A stretch of 64,000 nucleotides of DNA from M1-B18 sp048264125 (GTDB lineage Bacteria > Bacillota > Clostridia > Peptostreptococcales > Natronincolaceae): assembly GCA_048264125.1 (NCBI GenBank), contig JBLXDM010000009.1:132517-196516 (forward strand), given 5' to 3'. The translations under genes and the position numbers were made by a program. Every line of letters starts with the position of its first letter. Within the stretch, counting starts at the first letter, position 1. Below the pieces are notes generated by a model, which saw nothing but the letters and a program-made list of their open reading frames with translations, searched no databases and was not told the origin of the DNA. Of the stretch, positions 50,285-59,336 are shown one piece after another.

Positions 50285-51081
50285 TATAAAATCAGCCTCC
50301 TTACGTAATTAGATATAAATTCTATTGCAAAAACGATTATAACTATAGCCACCACCACAAGGCTGGCGGTATTGTAATTTAAGCTTCTGTAATAGAGCAA
50401 AAACAGATGACCTATACCGGTGCCGGTCAAAATTCCTATTAGGGTTGCACCCCTTATATTGGTCTCAATCATATATAAAATCCAGCTTATAACCTGAGGT
50501 ATACTGGAGGGAATAACCGCCTGAAATACGATTTGAAAATAGCTGGCTCCCGTCGCCTGCAGTGCCTCCACCGAAGCATGGCTGGCCTCATCTATAGTCT
50601 CTATAAAGGCCCTTGCCAGCACGCCAAAGGTAACAAAGAATAGTGCAAAGAAGCCCGTTAAAACATTTTGTCCAAAGGAAAACAGAAAAATCATTGCCCA
50701 TACTGCATCCGGTATATTTCGGAAAACCGATGCCACCAGACGACTTATTTTACTCAGAGAATCATTAATTTTTGTGGTTTTGGAGCCCATAAGGCCGAAG
50801 AAAAAAGCCAGTAGTGCTGCTGTTGTAGTGGAGGCAACTGCCAGAAAAAAGGTTTCGTGCAGCTTTATCAAAATGTTCGGCAATCGTGTAAGTGAATCTG
50901 CATTTGGATAGAAGTTCATAAACATCCAAAAAATAGCCTTCGGTATAGATGTTATGCCCTTTACAGGGTCGTATTGGGTTATGGCTGTTGAAACTATTGT
51001 TATAGCTGTAATTATAAGACCTGCAATCAGAAACTGCCTTCTTCTTACAGTGAATATATCCAGTCTTTCATTTTTAACCAT
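50284..51081 (-). CDS. phnE: Phosphonate ABC transporter permease PhnE, first copy
   Basis: A 265-residue permease with about six helices and the EAA loop ALQATGASYFQIVFQAVIPSS. It resembles the second copy and most likely arose by duplication. It lies between phnC (68 bases) and the second phnE. The transporter takes up phosphonates, or phosphite-like compounds, into the cytoplasm for the C-P lyase enzymes encoded upstream. Confidence 0.94.
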   Translation of the reverse strand: MVKNERLDIFTVRRRQFLIAGLIITAITIVSTAITQYDPVKGITSIPKAIFWMFMNFYPNADSLTRLPNILIKLHETFFLAVASTTTAALLAFFFGLMGSKTTKINDSLSKISRLVASVFRNIPDAVWAMIFLFSFGQNVLTGFFALFFVTFGVLARAFIETIDEASHASVEALQATGASYFQIVFQAVIPSSIPQVISWILYMIETNIRGATLIGILTGTGIGHLFLLYYRSLNYNTASLVVVAIVIIVFAIEFISNYVRRLIL

Positions 51082-51149
51082 GAAAGCATAAACCTCCTAT
51101 TTGAAAATTTCCCTCAGGGATTAATCCAAGCTTTAACTACACCAAGGTA

Positions 51150-51914
51150 TTAATCAGTAATCAATTCCCCAGCCTCAGTACCATAAATACTATAGATCAT
51201 ATCCCTTGATAATTCCTGCGGAGGGCCATCATATTTTATCTGGCCATTGTTGATGCCTATAATGCGGTCTGAATATTTCATTGCGACATCCACCTGATGC
51301 AGGTTAAAGATACAGGTTATTCCCATTTCCTTATTTATATTTTTAAGATGGTCCATGATGATCTTTGAAGCATTGGGGTCCAATGAGGCTATGGGCTCGT
51401 CACAAAGCACCAGCTTTGGGTCCTGTATTAGCGCCCTGGCAATGCCCACTCTTTGCTTCTGACCACCGCTTAGCTGATCGCATCGTTTATAGGCCTGTTC
51501 CTTCAGACCCAGCTTGTTTAAAATTTCAAAGGCTCTTTTCTTTTCCGCTTCGGTATACATGCCCAAGACACCCTTAATACTGGACTTATAGCCCAGTCTG
51601 CCATGCAGCACGTTCTCTATTACGCTTAGTCTGTTTACCAGGTTATAGTGCTGAAATATCATGCCAATTCTTCTTCTTAGCAGCCTAAGCTTTTTCTTAT
51701 TCATGCTGCTGACATTGATACTATCGAAGCTGATTTCCCCCTCTGATGCATCAACCATGCGGTTAATGCAGCGAAGGAGAGTCGATTTACCGGCTCCCGA
51801 AGGCCCGATAATGGATACAAACTCCCCTTCTGCTACAGAGAAGTTAACATCAGTCAGAGCCCTTGTTCCTCCAAGGTACTCCTTCGACAGCTTACTTATT
51901 TCCAGTAAAGCCAT
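51150..51914 (-). CDS. phnC: Phosphonate ABC transporter ATP-binding protein
   Basis: A 254-residue ABC ATPase. Walker A is GPSGAGKSTLLRCIN, the Q-loop is in MIFQHYNLVNRLSV, the ABC signature is LSGGQKQRVGIARAL, Walker B is LVLCDEPIASLD, and the switch histidine is in IFNLHQVDVAM. Position beside phnD and phnE gives the substrate class. AAAGGAG precedes the ATG. Confidence 0.96.
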   Translation of the reverse strand: MALLEISKLSKEYLGGTRALTDVNFSVAEGEFVSIIGPSGAGKSTLLRCINRMVDASEGEISFDSINVSSMNKKKLRLLRRRIGMIFQHYNLVNRLSVIENVLHGRLGYKSSIKGVLGMYTEAEKKRAFEILNKLGLKEQAYKRCDQLSGGQKQRVGIARALIQDPKLVLCDEPIASLDPNASKIIMDHLKNINKEMGITCIFNLHQVDVAMKYSDRIIGINNGQIKYDGPPQELSRDMIYSIYGTEAGELITD

Positions 51915-51959
51915 AGTTAACTCTCCTTTGTAATTAAATTAATGTATAAGCTTCTATCC

Positions 51960-53009
51960 CTAATTCAATTCTCTTATTGGGTTGAACCATGAATCCTCAA
52001 CCTTTGCAAAACGCTCATCTGCTGTTTTAGTAAACAATCCCTTAAACTCAGAATCCTTAGGTATAAAAATCTTTTGATTGTTTGCAACTGCATCGGAGGT
52101 CATGGCCTCAAGAATTGCCTTTTGATCTTCTTCATTTAATACTTCGGTATTCATAACAAAGGGTGCATTTAATACTGGTGTAACGGATATTGCTACAAAT
52201 TCCTCTCCGCCTAAGGTGTTAAAGGGCTCTGCTGCATCATCTGTTACTCTATATACTGTGCCTACTTTGTTTACCTCTCCGCTGGCAGGTTCAATATAAT
52301 TGGCAACACAGGTATCACATACGGCACCGATATCAGCTCTGTCGGTTAAGACATTTACTGCTGAGCCCTGATGTGATCCGCCAAACAGAACCTCTTGGAA
52401 AAACATGTTTGAGCCACCCTCCAGTAAATCCTCCTGCTTTAGATCTGACCATTCTGATTTCTTAGTGAAATGAGAAATTATACCTGAAGAAGGAATAACA
52501 AAGCCTGAGGTTGAGCTATTGGAAACAAATGAAAATCTCTTGCCTTGAATATTGTCGATGGCAAATCCGCTGCCGCTTTGATATTGACCTTCGTTGCCCT
52601 TCCTTACGATAAGCCAGCTATAATATACGGCATCATCAAGGGTTCCGGATTTACCGGTAGGAACTGCTAAGGAGGTCACCTTATTGTTCTTGTTTCTGGC
52701 CTCTACATAGCCCTGTGCCCCCATAAAGGCAAGGTGCGCATTGCCATTGGCAATGGTTTCAATTGCAATAGCATAGTCGGTTGTTAGCTGATGGTTTACC
52801 TTTTTTCCCGTTGCTGCTTCAATTACTGCTCCTATTTCGTCCCTTGCACCCTTTAAATCATTTCCGGATTCATTAGGATACCAAACCATTGTAATAGTGT
52901 CGTAGTCCTTAACCCCTCCTTGCTCTGAGTCGGCGGTTGTTGTAGAGCAGCCTGTCAACAGCGCTGCAGCTAATGTTAAACTAATAAGCGTTAAAATCAA
53001 TCTCTTCAT
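51960..53009 (-). CDS. phnD: Phosphonate/phosphite-binding lipoprotein PhnD
   Basis: A 349-residue extracytoplasmic binding protein. The N-terminus is a lipoprotein signal with lipobox LTGCSTTT, so it is anchored to the outer face of the membrane. The mature part has the PhnD features DLKGARDEIGAVIEAATG, GQYQSGSGFAIDNIQGKRF and SFVSNSSTSGFVIPS. It is the first transporter gene after the Pho-box-like repeats and thus probably the most expressed under phosphate starvation. Confidence 0.94.
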   Translation of the reverse strand: MKRLILTLISLTLAAALLTGCSTTTADSEQGGVKDYDTITMVWYPNESGNDLKGARDEIGAVIEAATGKKVNHQLTTDYAIAIETIANGNAHLAFMGAQGYVEARNKNNKVTSLAVPTGKSGTLDDAVYYSWLIVRKGNEGQYQSGSGFAIDNIQGKRFSFVSNSSTSGFVIPSSGIISHFTKKSEWSDLKQEDLLEGGSNMFFQEVLFGGSHQGSAVNVLTDRADIGAVCDTCVANYIEPASGEVNKVGTVYRVTDDAAEPFNTLGGEEFVAISVTPVLNAPFVMNTEVLNEEDQKAILEAMTSDAVANNQKIFIPKDSEFKGLFTKTADERFAKVEDSWFNPIRELN

Positions 53010-53060
53010 GTTTTTTCCCCTTTCAACTTTTTTGAGTTTATCCCCCTGACAAGTCCTATA

Positions 53061-53119
53061 ATTATAATAATCTATTATGATTAAGTCCCCATTATCTGGC
53101 AGTTAAGTTATGATTAAGT
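53061..53119 (-). promoter_or_regulatory. Promoter with phased Pho-box-like repeats upstream of phnD
   Basis: On the minus strand a TATAAT -10 (53061-53066) lacks a good -35. Its upstream region carries CTTAA half-sites, seen on the plus strand as TTAAG at 53081, 53103 and 53114, with a weaker TTATC at 53092: all multiples of 11 apart. TTATGATTAAGT occurs twice (53075, 53108). This fits PhoP-type activation at low phosphate. Confidence 0.6.
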
Positions 53120-53157
53120 TCTAAACAAGTTGATAAAATCTAAGCTTGACAGTAATA

Positions 53158-53973
53158 TTAAAAAAAATATCGTAAAAATTCCTTAGGAGCGGTTATGTCA
53201 CCAATTTTTATTGAGGTGGAGCCATAGTCACCATGAAAGTCACTGCCACCGGTTAAAATCAAGTCATGCTTTTGCTGCAGCTCCTTTATTTGAATAAAGT
53301 CCTCCTCCGTATGGCATTCATGCATCAGCTCAATACCATCTAAGCCCGCCTCCACCAGCTCCTCCACAGATTCATAGGCTTGGGACTGACCGGGGTGAGC
53401 CAATATTGCCAGGCCACCGTCTGCCTTAATGGCGCTAATGGCCTCCGTTGCCTCTACATAGGAAATCTCTCCTGAGCAGATACCACCATTTTTAAAAAGA
53501 CTATAATAAAGCTCAGAATAGATGCTGTCGGTATACTGCCGTCTAATTAGCTCCGCCATAATATGCTGCTTATAGATGATGAGGCTGTTCTGAGACAGCT
53601 TAAATATCTCCTTGGGGTCGATGGCGTATCCATGCTGTATTAGTAGGTTGATCTGCCGAGTGGCGTTTTGCTGCCTTGCCTCCAGTATAGGCTCACAGAT
53701 TTTGGTTATGCTGGAGCCCTCCAAATCAAAATTGTACCCAAGTATATGGAGCTTCTTTTTTCTTTTATAGTCGTAGGCTGAAATTTCAACCCCTGGAATA
53801 ACCTGGACCTTATGCTTCCGTCCCAGCATCATGGCCTCCTTTAGCCCCTTTATGGTGTCGTGGTTCACTATTCCCAGATGGGTTACCCCTTGGCCTTTAG
53901 CCAGCCTTAGGGTATCTGCCGTATCGTAAAAGCCATCGGATATATCCGTGTGAACGTGTAAATCCGCCTTCAT
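53158..53973 (-). CDS. PHP-domain phosphoesterase, probable cyclic-phosphate dihydrolase of the C-P lyase pathway (PhnPP type)
   Basis: A 271-residue PHP (polymerase and histidinol phosphatase) family enzyme. Metal ligands are visible in ADLHVHTDISDG, VNHDTIKG, VIPGVEISAYD, ILAHPGQSQ and GGSDFHGDYG. In an Eggerthella C-P lyase cluster a PHP protein hydrolyses ribose-1,2-cyclic-phosphate-5-phosphate to ribose-5-phosphate. This gene lies between phnL and phnD and the window has no phnP or phnN, which supports the same role here. The start is the ATG at 53973 with AAAGGAGGTG. It is probably the last gene of the C-P lyase operon. Confidence 0.85.
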   Translation of the reverse strand: MKADLHVHTDISDGFYDTADTLRLAKGQGVTHLGIVNHDTIKGLKEAMMLGRKHKVQVIPGVEISAYDYKRKKKLHILGYNFDLEGSSITKICEPILEARQQNATRQINLLIQHGYAIDPKEIFKLSQNSLIIYKQHIMAELIRRQYTDSIYSELYYSLFKNGGICSGEISYVEATEAISAIKADGGLAILAHPGQSQAYESVEELVEAGLDGIELMHECHTEEDFIQIKELQQKHDLILTGGSDFHGDYGSTSIKIGDITAPKEFLRYFF

Positions 53974-54009
53974 TAAAAGCACCTCCTTTCAAAAACACTG
54001 CAAAATCAA

Positions 54010-54705
54010 TCAAACAAAGCTGCCGGCCTGCATATTGTACTTTTTGTCACATAGCCCCTGCATAAAGTCGATATCATGGAATATCCCCAGCATGGTGGTG
54101 CCCTCTTCCTTCAGCTGCTGTATCAATTCCCTTACCCTTACCTTTGAGGCATCATCTAGGCTTGCGGTAGGCTCGTCTAAGAGCAGCAGCCTTGGCCTCT
54201 TCACCATTGCTCTGGCAATGTTTAGCCTCAGCTTTTCACCACCAGAGAAGGTATTGGGATAGCTGTCCCATAGCCTTGGCTCCAGCTCAAAATGCCTTAA
54301 AAGCTTCTCTGCCTCCAGTGCTGCATGGCTGCTTTCATATCCCATTTCTATAGAAGCCTGCTGTACCAGCTCCCGGGCAGTGGTTCTGGGCATAACACTT
54401 AGGAACTGAGATACATAGCCTATCTCCCTTCGACGGAGGTAAATCATTTCTCTTTCATTGGCCTCAGCTATATCAATCCATCCAAACCTCTCGGAGCTGT
54501 ACATTATTTTTCCTCCCTGAGGCAGATAGGTTCTGTTTATGCATTTGATGATGGTGGATTTGCCGCTTCCGCTCCGTCCAGTGATACCAATAAATTCACC
54601 TTTTTTTACCGACATGCTGATGCTTTCTATAGCTGAAATATTAATTTCTAGATTGTGCAGGGTAAAGGACTTGTTTAAGCCTTCTATTACCAATATGTCC
54701 TCCAT
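54010..54705 (-). CDS. phnL: C-P lyase ABC-type ATPase PhnL
   Basis: A 231-residue ABC ATPase. Walker A is GITGRSGSGKSTIIKCINRT, the signature FSGGEKLRLNIARAM, and Walker B LLLLDEPTASLDD. No transmembrane partner is encoded next to it, as expected for PhnL, which assists the PhnGHIJ core (with PhnK) rather than transport. It starts 8 bases after the hexapeptide transferase gene. Confidence 0.93.
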   Translation of the reverse strand: MEDILVIEGLNKSFTLHNLEINISAIESISMSVKKGEFIGITGRSGSGKSTIIKCINRTYLPQGGKIMYSSERFGWIDIAEANEREMIYLRRREIGYVSQFLSVMPRTTARELVQQASIEMGYESSHAALEAEKLLRHFELEPRLWDSYPNTFSGGEKLRLNIARAMVKRPRLLLLDEPTASLDDASKVRVRELIQQLKEEGTTMLGIFHDIDFMQGLCDKKYNMQAGSFV

Positions 54706-54713
54706 TTTATCAC

Positions 54714-55331
54714 CTATTTTCCATAATGTTTTTCCACAAAGGAGCTGATATCCAAAAGAAAATCCTTAAAATACAGCTGTAGCTTCTCATGGGGCCAATC
54801 CCACCAGGCTATAGCCTCCAGTTTTTGTACTATTTCATCATCAAATCTTTTTCTGATTTCCTTTGCCGGCACCCCTGCAACGATTGAATAGGGCTCTACA
54901 TCCTTTGTCACCACTGCTCCGCTGGCAACAACGGCACCATTGCCAATACACACACCAGGCTTAATAATTGCGCCGTGACCTATCCAGGTATCATGGCCGA
55001 TGATTGTTTTTCTTTCCCGACGAGCCGTTAAAAACTCAATATCATCAACCTCATCAAAGCCGTACATTCTTCTTCTGTAGGTAAAATGGTGCTGTGTGGG
55101 TCTATCCATAGGATGGTCTGTCGGACCAATTCGCACCATTGCAGCGATGTTGGCGAATTTCCCCACATAGGCATTTTGTATAAAGCAGAACTGTCCGGTA
55201 TAGGAATAGTCGTCACAGCTGACATTTTCCCAAAAGTTTAGGATTCCAACCTCTGTAAATTTTCCCAGTTCAACATTTTCGAGCCTACAGCCCTCAGCTA
55301 TTATTGGTTCTAAAGATAATAATTTTTCCAT
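54714..55331 (-). CDS. Hexapeptide-repeat acyltransferase of the phosphonate cluster
   Basis: A 205-residue left-handed beta-helix protein of the CatB-like xenobiotic acetyltransferase group. Hexapeptide repeats run through RIGPTDHPMDRPTQHHFTYR, GHDTWIGHGAIIKPGVCIGN and GAVVASGAVVTKDVEPYSIV, ending in the typical GVPAKEIRKRFDDE. Such transferases are common in phn operons, where their substrate is unproven. The start is the ATG at 55331, four bases after phnM, with AGGAGATAGG; a longer upstream frame overlaps phnM. Confidence 0.9.
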   Translation of the reverse strand: MEKLLSLEPIIAEGCRLENVELGKFTEVGILNFWENVSCDDYSYTGQFCFIQNAYVGKFANIAAMVRIGPTDHPMDRPTQHHFTYRRRMYGFDEVDDIEFLTARRERKTIIGHDTWIGHGAIIKPGVCIGNGAVVASGAVVTKDVEPYSIVAGVPAKEIRKRFDDEIVQKLEAIAWWDWPHEKLQLYFKDFLLDISSFVEKHYGK

Positions 55332-55335
55332 AATC

Positions 55336-56514
55336 CTATCTCCTATAATTCGTTTTTGAGACCAGCTTTCCATCCACGTAAACCCCTGTAATAACCGGAA
55401 ATTCCTCCTCCAGCTCCTCTATTATCAGCAGGTCCGCCTTCTTCCCCTCCTTGATTGAGCCGATAAGATGATCCAGCTTAACCGCTCTGGCGGGATTTAT
55501 TGTAACCAGATTGAACATCTTGGCCAAATCCTGATGATATTTTCTATGGAGAATAAATACCCCATGCAGCAGTGCGGCGGGATAGTAGTCGCTGCATAAA
55601 ATATCTACGGTATTATTGATGATGGCCTCCGCCGCTGAAAGATTTCCCGAATGGGAGCCCCCCAGCAATACATTAGGAGCCCCTGCAATAACATGCATTC
55701 CCATCTGAGAGGCTCTTCTTGCCACCTCCAGAGTAATGGGGAACTCACTTATGCTGGTGCCAAAGCCCTTAACCAGCTCCAGCTTTTCTATGCTGTCATC
55801 GTCATGGGAGGCTAGCGCTATGCCTCTTTCAGCTGCCAGCTCTGCAATTTCTGCAAGGGTCTCGGTGGTTATTCTTTCTTTTTGCCTGCTGTTTTCGATT
55901 AATTCCTCTATTTTATCCTCTGAAAGCCGCCTATAGCCCTTGATGGTTCTGCGATATACCTCCAAATCCCGGTACTGGCCCTGTCCGGGTGAATGATCCA
56001 TAAAGGAGAGCATGTGAACCTTGTTATCCTTTATATATTGCTTCAGGCTGTCAACCTCCTTGAGATTGTCGATCTCCAGCCTTGCATGAAATCTATGGCG
56101 GATGAGATGCTGGCTATTGTGGGCTCTGTCAATGATGTCAACAAGCCGCTTAACATTTTCGGAATAACGGATGGGCTTACTCATGAATTCGTCCTCACCG
56201 CAAAGGGACAGTGAATGAAACATAGTTGTTATACCACTGTTAATGAGTATTTTCTCAACCTCTCGTATACATATATTAAAATCAAACATACTTGTGGGCC
56301 TTGGCGCTGCCATTTGTTCAATGTAATCTGCATGAATGTCAACAAACCCCGGTGCCACTATGGCATCATTGACGTCCACAAGCTCCCAGCCCTCCTCCGG
56401 AGTCAGGGTTCCTTTTTTTACAACACCCTTTATTTCATCCCCTTCAATATAGAGGTCATACCCTGTTAAAATCCCATCTTCAGTTACAAGCCTTCCGTTT
56501 GTTATCAATATCAT
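55336..56514 (-). CDS. phnM: Alpha-D-ribose 1-methylphosphonate 5-triphosphate diphosphatase
   Basis: A 392-residue amidohydrolase-fold enzyme. Metal-binding motifs are VAPGFVDIHADYIEQ, LSLCGEDEF, MSFMDHSPGQGQYRD, LASHDDDSIEKL and LCSDYYPAALLHG. It removes pyrophosphate from the phosphonylated ribose triphosphate, preparing the substrate for PhnJ. It lies between phnK and the transferase gene. Confidence 0.96.
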   Translation of the reverse strand: MILITNGRLVTEDGILTGYDLYIEGDEIKGVVKKGTLTPEEGWELVDVNDAIVAPGFVDIHADYIEQMAAPRPTSMFDFNICIREVEKILINSGITTMFHSLSLCGEDEFMSKPIRYSENVKRLVDIIDRAHNSQHLIRHRFHARLEIDNLKEVDSLKQYIKDNKVHMLSFMDHSPGQGQYRDLEVYRRTIKGYRRLSEDKIEELIENSRQKERITTETLAEIAELAAERGIALASHDDDSIEKLELVKGFGTSISEFPITLEVARRASQMGMHVIAGAPNVLLGGSHSGNLSAAEAIINNTVDILCSDYYPAALLHGVFILHRKYHQDLAKMFNLVTINPARAVKLDHLIGSIKEGKKADLLIIEELEEEFPVITGVYVDGKLVSKTNYRR

Positions 56515-56529
56515 TACGCTACCTCCTCT

Positions 56530-57375
56530 TTACAGCAGGGAATGCACCAGCTGTTGTGTATATGGATGCTGTGGGTCCTCCAATATCTGGTCTGTGAGGC
56601 CTTCCTCCACCACCTTGCCATTCAGCATAACCATGGTTCTGTCCGCCAGCATTCGTATTACGGCTAAATCATGGGATACCACCACTATGCTTATCCCCAG
56701 CTCTCTTTGTAGTCCTTTAATCAGGTCCAGTACATTGGCCTGAACCGATAGGTCTAGGCCGGTGGTAACCTCATCCAGCAGTAAAACCGGTGGATTATTG
56801 GAGAGGGCCTTGGCAATTTGAACCCGCTGCTGCATGCCTCCTGAGAAATTTCTTGGGATATCCTTTATTCTAAAGAGGGGGATATTGACATGCTGCAGCA
56901 GCTCCTTACCCCTGAACTCCATTGCACCGACATTGCGATGCCCTGCGGCTAATAGCTTTTCTGCTATATTTCCGATGGCTGAAAAATCCATCTTAAGCCC
57001 CTTTTCAGGATTTTGATATACAATTCCCATCAAATGATTCTTAATATATCGTCGCTGCTGGCGGGATTGCTGCAGGATATTGCTTTCGCCTTCTCCATAG
57101 CCACTGATATATACCTCTCCAGAGGTTGCCTCCTGGTCAAAATACAGGCAGGACATCATGGTGGATTTTCCGCTGCCGCTTTCTCCTACCACTCCTAAAA
57201 CCTCCCCCTTGTAAACCTTAAAGGAAATATCCCGGCAGGCATAGACCGTGCCGCATTGGGGGCAAAAATTCCTTTCCAGCTTATCCTCCTGCATGCCACT
57301 ACAATGGCTACAGCCATCACCATACTGCTTTCTCAATCCCTTTACCGATAGTACCGGAATTTCATAGCTTTCCAT
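56530..57375 (-). CDS. phnK: C-P lyase ATPase PhnK
   Basis: A 281-residue ABC ATPase. Walker A is GVVGESGSGKSTMMSCLY, the signature FSGGMQQRVQIAKALSNN, and Walker B PVLLLDEVTTGLD, with HDLAVIRMLADRT for the switch. An unusual N-terminal insertion with cysteines (CSHCSGMQED and FCPQCG) sits before Walker A and could bind a metal. It overlaps phnJ by one base. PhnK binds the PhnGHIJ core in studied systems. Confidence 0.94.
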   Translation of the reverse strand: MESYEIPVLSVKGLRKQYGDGCSHCSGMQEDKLERNFCPQCGTVYACRDISFKVYKGEVLGVVGESGSGKSTMMSCLYFDQEATSGEVYISGYGEGESNILQQSRQQRRYIKNHLMGIVYQNPEKGLKMDFSAIGNIAEKLLAAGHRNVGAMEFRGKELLQHVNIPLFRIKDIPRNFSGGMQQRVQIAKALSNNPPVLLLDEVTTGLDLSVQANVLDLIKGLQRELGISIVVVSHDLAVIRMLADRTMVMLNGKVVEEGLTDQILEDPQHPYTQQLVHSLL

Positions 57376-58232
57376 CAGCTCATCACCTCTTTTTGAAGAT
57401 CAGATTTATTTAATACCTGAAGACAATAGCTGGTATCATTACATTGATAATAAGCTCTGCCCTCTTCATCCATCAGCTCATCCATGTAAACCCCTCTGCT
57501 GCCGCACAGCCTACAGGCCTTATCACCAAAATCCTCAGGCTCAAAGGGGTAATCCTGAAAGGCCAAGGATACAACCTTTGTATAGGGTGGCACAGCATAT
57601 ATTTTCTTTTCTCTGCCTGCCCCCAGTAAAATTAATGCCTTAGACATATTCATCTTGGGATTATCAAACCTTGGAATCGGGCTTGGAGCCATCACATATC
57701 TGTCATGAACCTCTACAGGATGGTCTGCTCCGGTGGAAATATGCCCGTGCTTCATAATCTGCTCAAAGAGCATCAGCCATGCACCGCTGTATTCACTGTC
57801 GGCATGCAGCCTTTTGGTGGCATATTCACTGGCTTCTATCCACCGAAGAGGCTCCGGTATAGGAACCTGCAGCACCAAAATCTGATTTTCCTTAAGTGGC
57901 ACCTCGGGAATCCGGTGCCGGGACTGAAGCAAGGTTGCCTCATTAGTCTCATCAGTGGTGGCTACGTCTGTAGTAGCCTTAATTAGCCGCTTAATACTGA
58001 CGGCATTCACCGATTCATCCGAGCCCTGATCTATAACCTTTAATACATCGCTTTTACCGATTAATGACAGTGTTAATTGCAATCCCCCTGTCCCCCAGCC
58101 CCTAGCGATAGGCATTTCTCTTGAGGCAAAGGGCACCTGATACCCTGGAATTGCTACCGCCTTTAATGTTGCTCTCCTTATTTCCCGCTTTGAGCCCTCA
58201 TCAAAGAAGGCGTAATTATAGGCTATCTTCAT
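57375..58232 (-). CDS. phnJ: Alpha-D-ribose 1-methylphosphonate 5-phosphate C-P lyase, radical-SAM
   Basis: A 285-residue enzyme that breaks the carbon-phosphorus bond. The cluster-binding cysteines occur in CRLCGSRG and CNDTSYC; the long gap between the pairs is characteristic of PhnJ. KAVAIPGYQVPFASREMP and GWGTGGLQLTLSLIG near the N-terminus contain the glycine-radical region. PMIPSPIPRFDNPKM-like MAPSPIPRFDNPKMNMSKAL is also conserved. The ATG at 58232 is favoured, with GGAGG upstream at normal spacing; the frame overlaps phnI by 17 bases. Confidence 0.97.
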   Translation of the reverse strand: MKIAYNYAFFDEGSKREIRRATLKAVAIPGYQVPFASREMPIARGWGTGGLQLTLSLIGKSDVLKVIDQGSDESVNAVSIKRLIKATTDVATTDETNEATLLQSRHRIPEVPLKENQILVLQVPIPEPLRWIEASEYATKRLHADSEYSGAWLMLFEQIMKHGHISTGADHPVEVHDRYVMAPSPIPRFDNPKMNMSKALILLGAGREKKIYAVPPYTKVVSLAFQDYPFEPEDFGDKACRLCGSRGVYMDELMDEEGRAYYQCNDTSYCLQVLNKSDLQKEVMS

Positions 58233-59334
58233 TTTCATTACCTCCACTTCGACTCCTTCGCACACGATCCAGCTCCGACTGAAAGGTCACATAATGAGGC
58301 AGCTTTAAATGGGATATGAATCCGGAGGCTTCTACTGCATCAATATGCAGCAGAACAAATTCCTCATTGTGGGTGGGAAATTCTTTGCAGGGTCTCTCCA
58401 GACACTGGTCCAGTATGCTCATGGCTATAGCCTTTGTTTCATTTTGGCCGAAGCAGCTACCATAGCCTATTTCAAACTCTATTTCCTTTCTATCCCCCTG
58501 ACTCTCCTTAAGGATGGGTATAAGGCTCTCAACCTCCGTAGCCCTTATTTCCCCGATATAAAAATCCTCCTCAGCAGAAGCCTCTTGAAGACTTAGGGGA
58601 TTGGAAACATATAGGGGCAGACTGCCTATCCTAAGCTCCCCAACGGTGGGGTGCAGCTGACTGTAGCCCCTTATGGCGGCATAGCCTAAGGCTATTACTG
58701 CTGAGGACATCCCCCTTGTTAGGGCCTGTAGCCTTTCACTTCTTTCCGTTGGAAACTCCATGCTCTGTTTAGTTATATCCTTTGGTTCTCTGCTGTCCTC
58801 CGGATGCTCCCTTAATAGCCCCTCTTTTCTCAGATACTGCACCACCTTCGGCAGCTCTGCAATAGGGGAGCTGCCTTCTCTGATTCTGGCCTCATACGTC
58901 TCCAGCCATTGTATAGCTTCTGCCTTTGTTTCCTCTATAAGGCTGAAGTCAATTAGCCGATGTGTGTAATCATAGGCAGAGCCTAAAAGCTGACCTCCCG
59001 GTATATCCTTAAAGCCTGCTGAAATTCTTCTTTCCACCAGCATATCCCCTGTATTCACCAGTCTGGTATAATGCTTCCTCGGAAGGGTGGATCTATAGGC
59101 TCTAAGCAGTAGCACCGCCTCCTCAGCATTTCCCTCCGTCTGCTTTATGGCTATTGAAGCCAGCTCCTCTGAATAAAGGCTGCTTTCCGACATGATTTGA
59201 TCTATAAGGCCCCTAAGCCCTGCCTGAATATGAGCGGTCTCCAATATCTCTTTATTTTTAAGCCGCTCATACTTTAACCCCTCTATGGACTCCTGTATGG
59301 CAGCCTCTCCACCCTTAATTGCCACATATCCCAT
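58216..59334 (-). CDS. phnI: Carbon-phosphorus lyase complex subunit PhnI
   Basis: A 372-residue core subunit of the PhnGHIJ complex. It starts MGYVAIKGGEAAIQES, as PhnI proteins do, and continues with LGSAYDYTHRLIDFSLIEE and ALGYAAIRGYSQLHPTVGEL. PhnI is thought to join the phosphonate to ribose with PhnG and PhnH in the first step, before PhnM acts. AGGGGTGG precedes the ATG. It overlaps phnJ. Confidence 0.96.
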   Translation of the reverse strand: MGYVAIKGGEAAIQESIEGLKYERLKNKEILETAHIQAGLRGLIDQIMSESSLYSEELASIAIKQTEGNAEEAVLLLRAYRSTLPRKHYTRLVNTGDMLVERRISAGFKDIPGGQLLGSAYDYTHRLIDFSLIEETKAEAIQWLETYEARIREGSSPIAELPKVVQYLRKEGLLREHPEDSREPKDITKQSMEFPTERSERLQALTRGMSSAVIALGYAAIRGYSQLHPTVGELRIGSLPLYVSNPLSLQEASAEEDFYIGEIRATEVESLIPILKESQGDRKEIEFEIGYGSCFGQNETKAIAMSILDQCLERPCKEFPTHNEEFVLLHIDAVEASGFISHLKLPHYVTFQSELDRVRRSRSGGNENEDSL

Positions 59335-59336
59335 AG

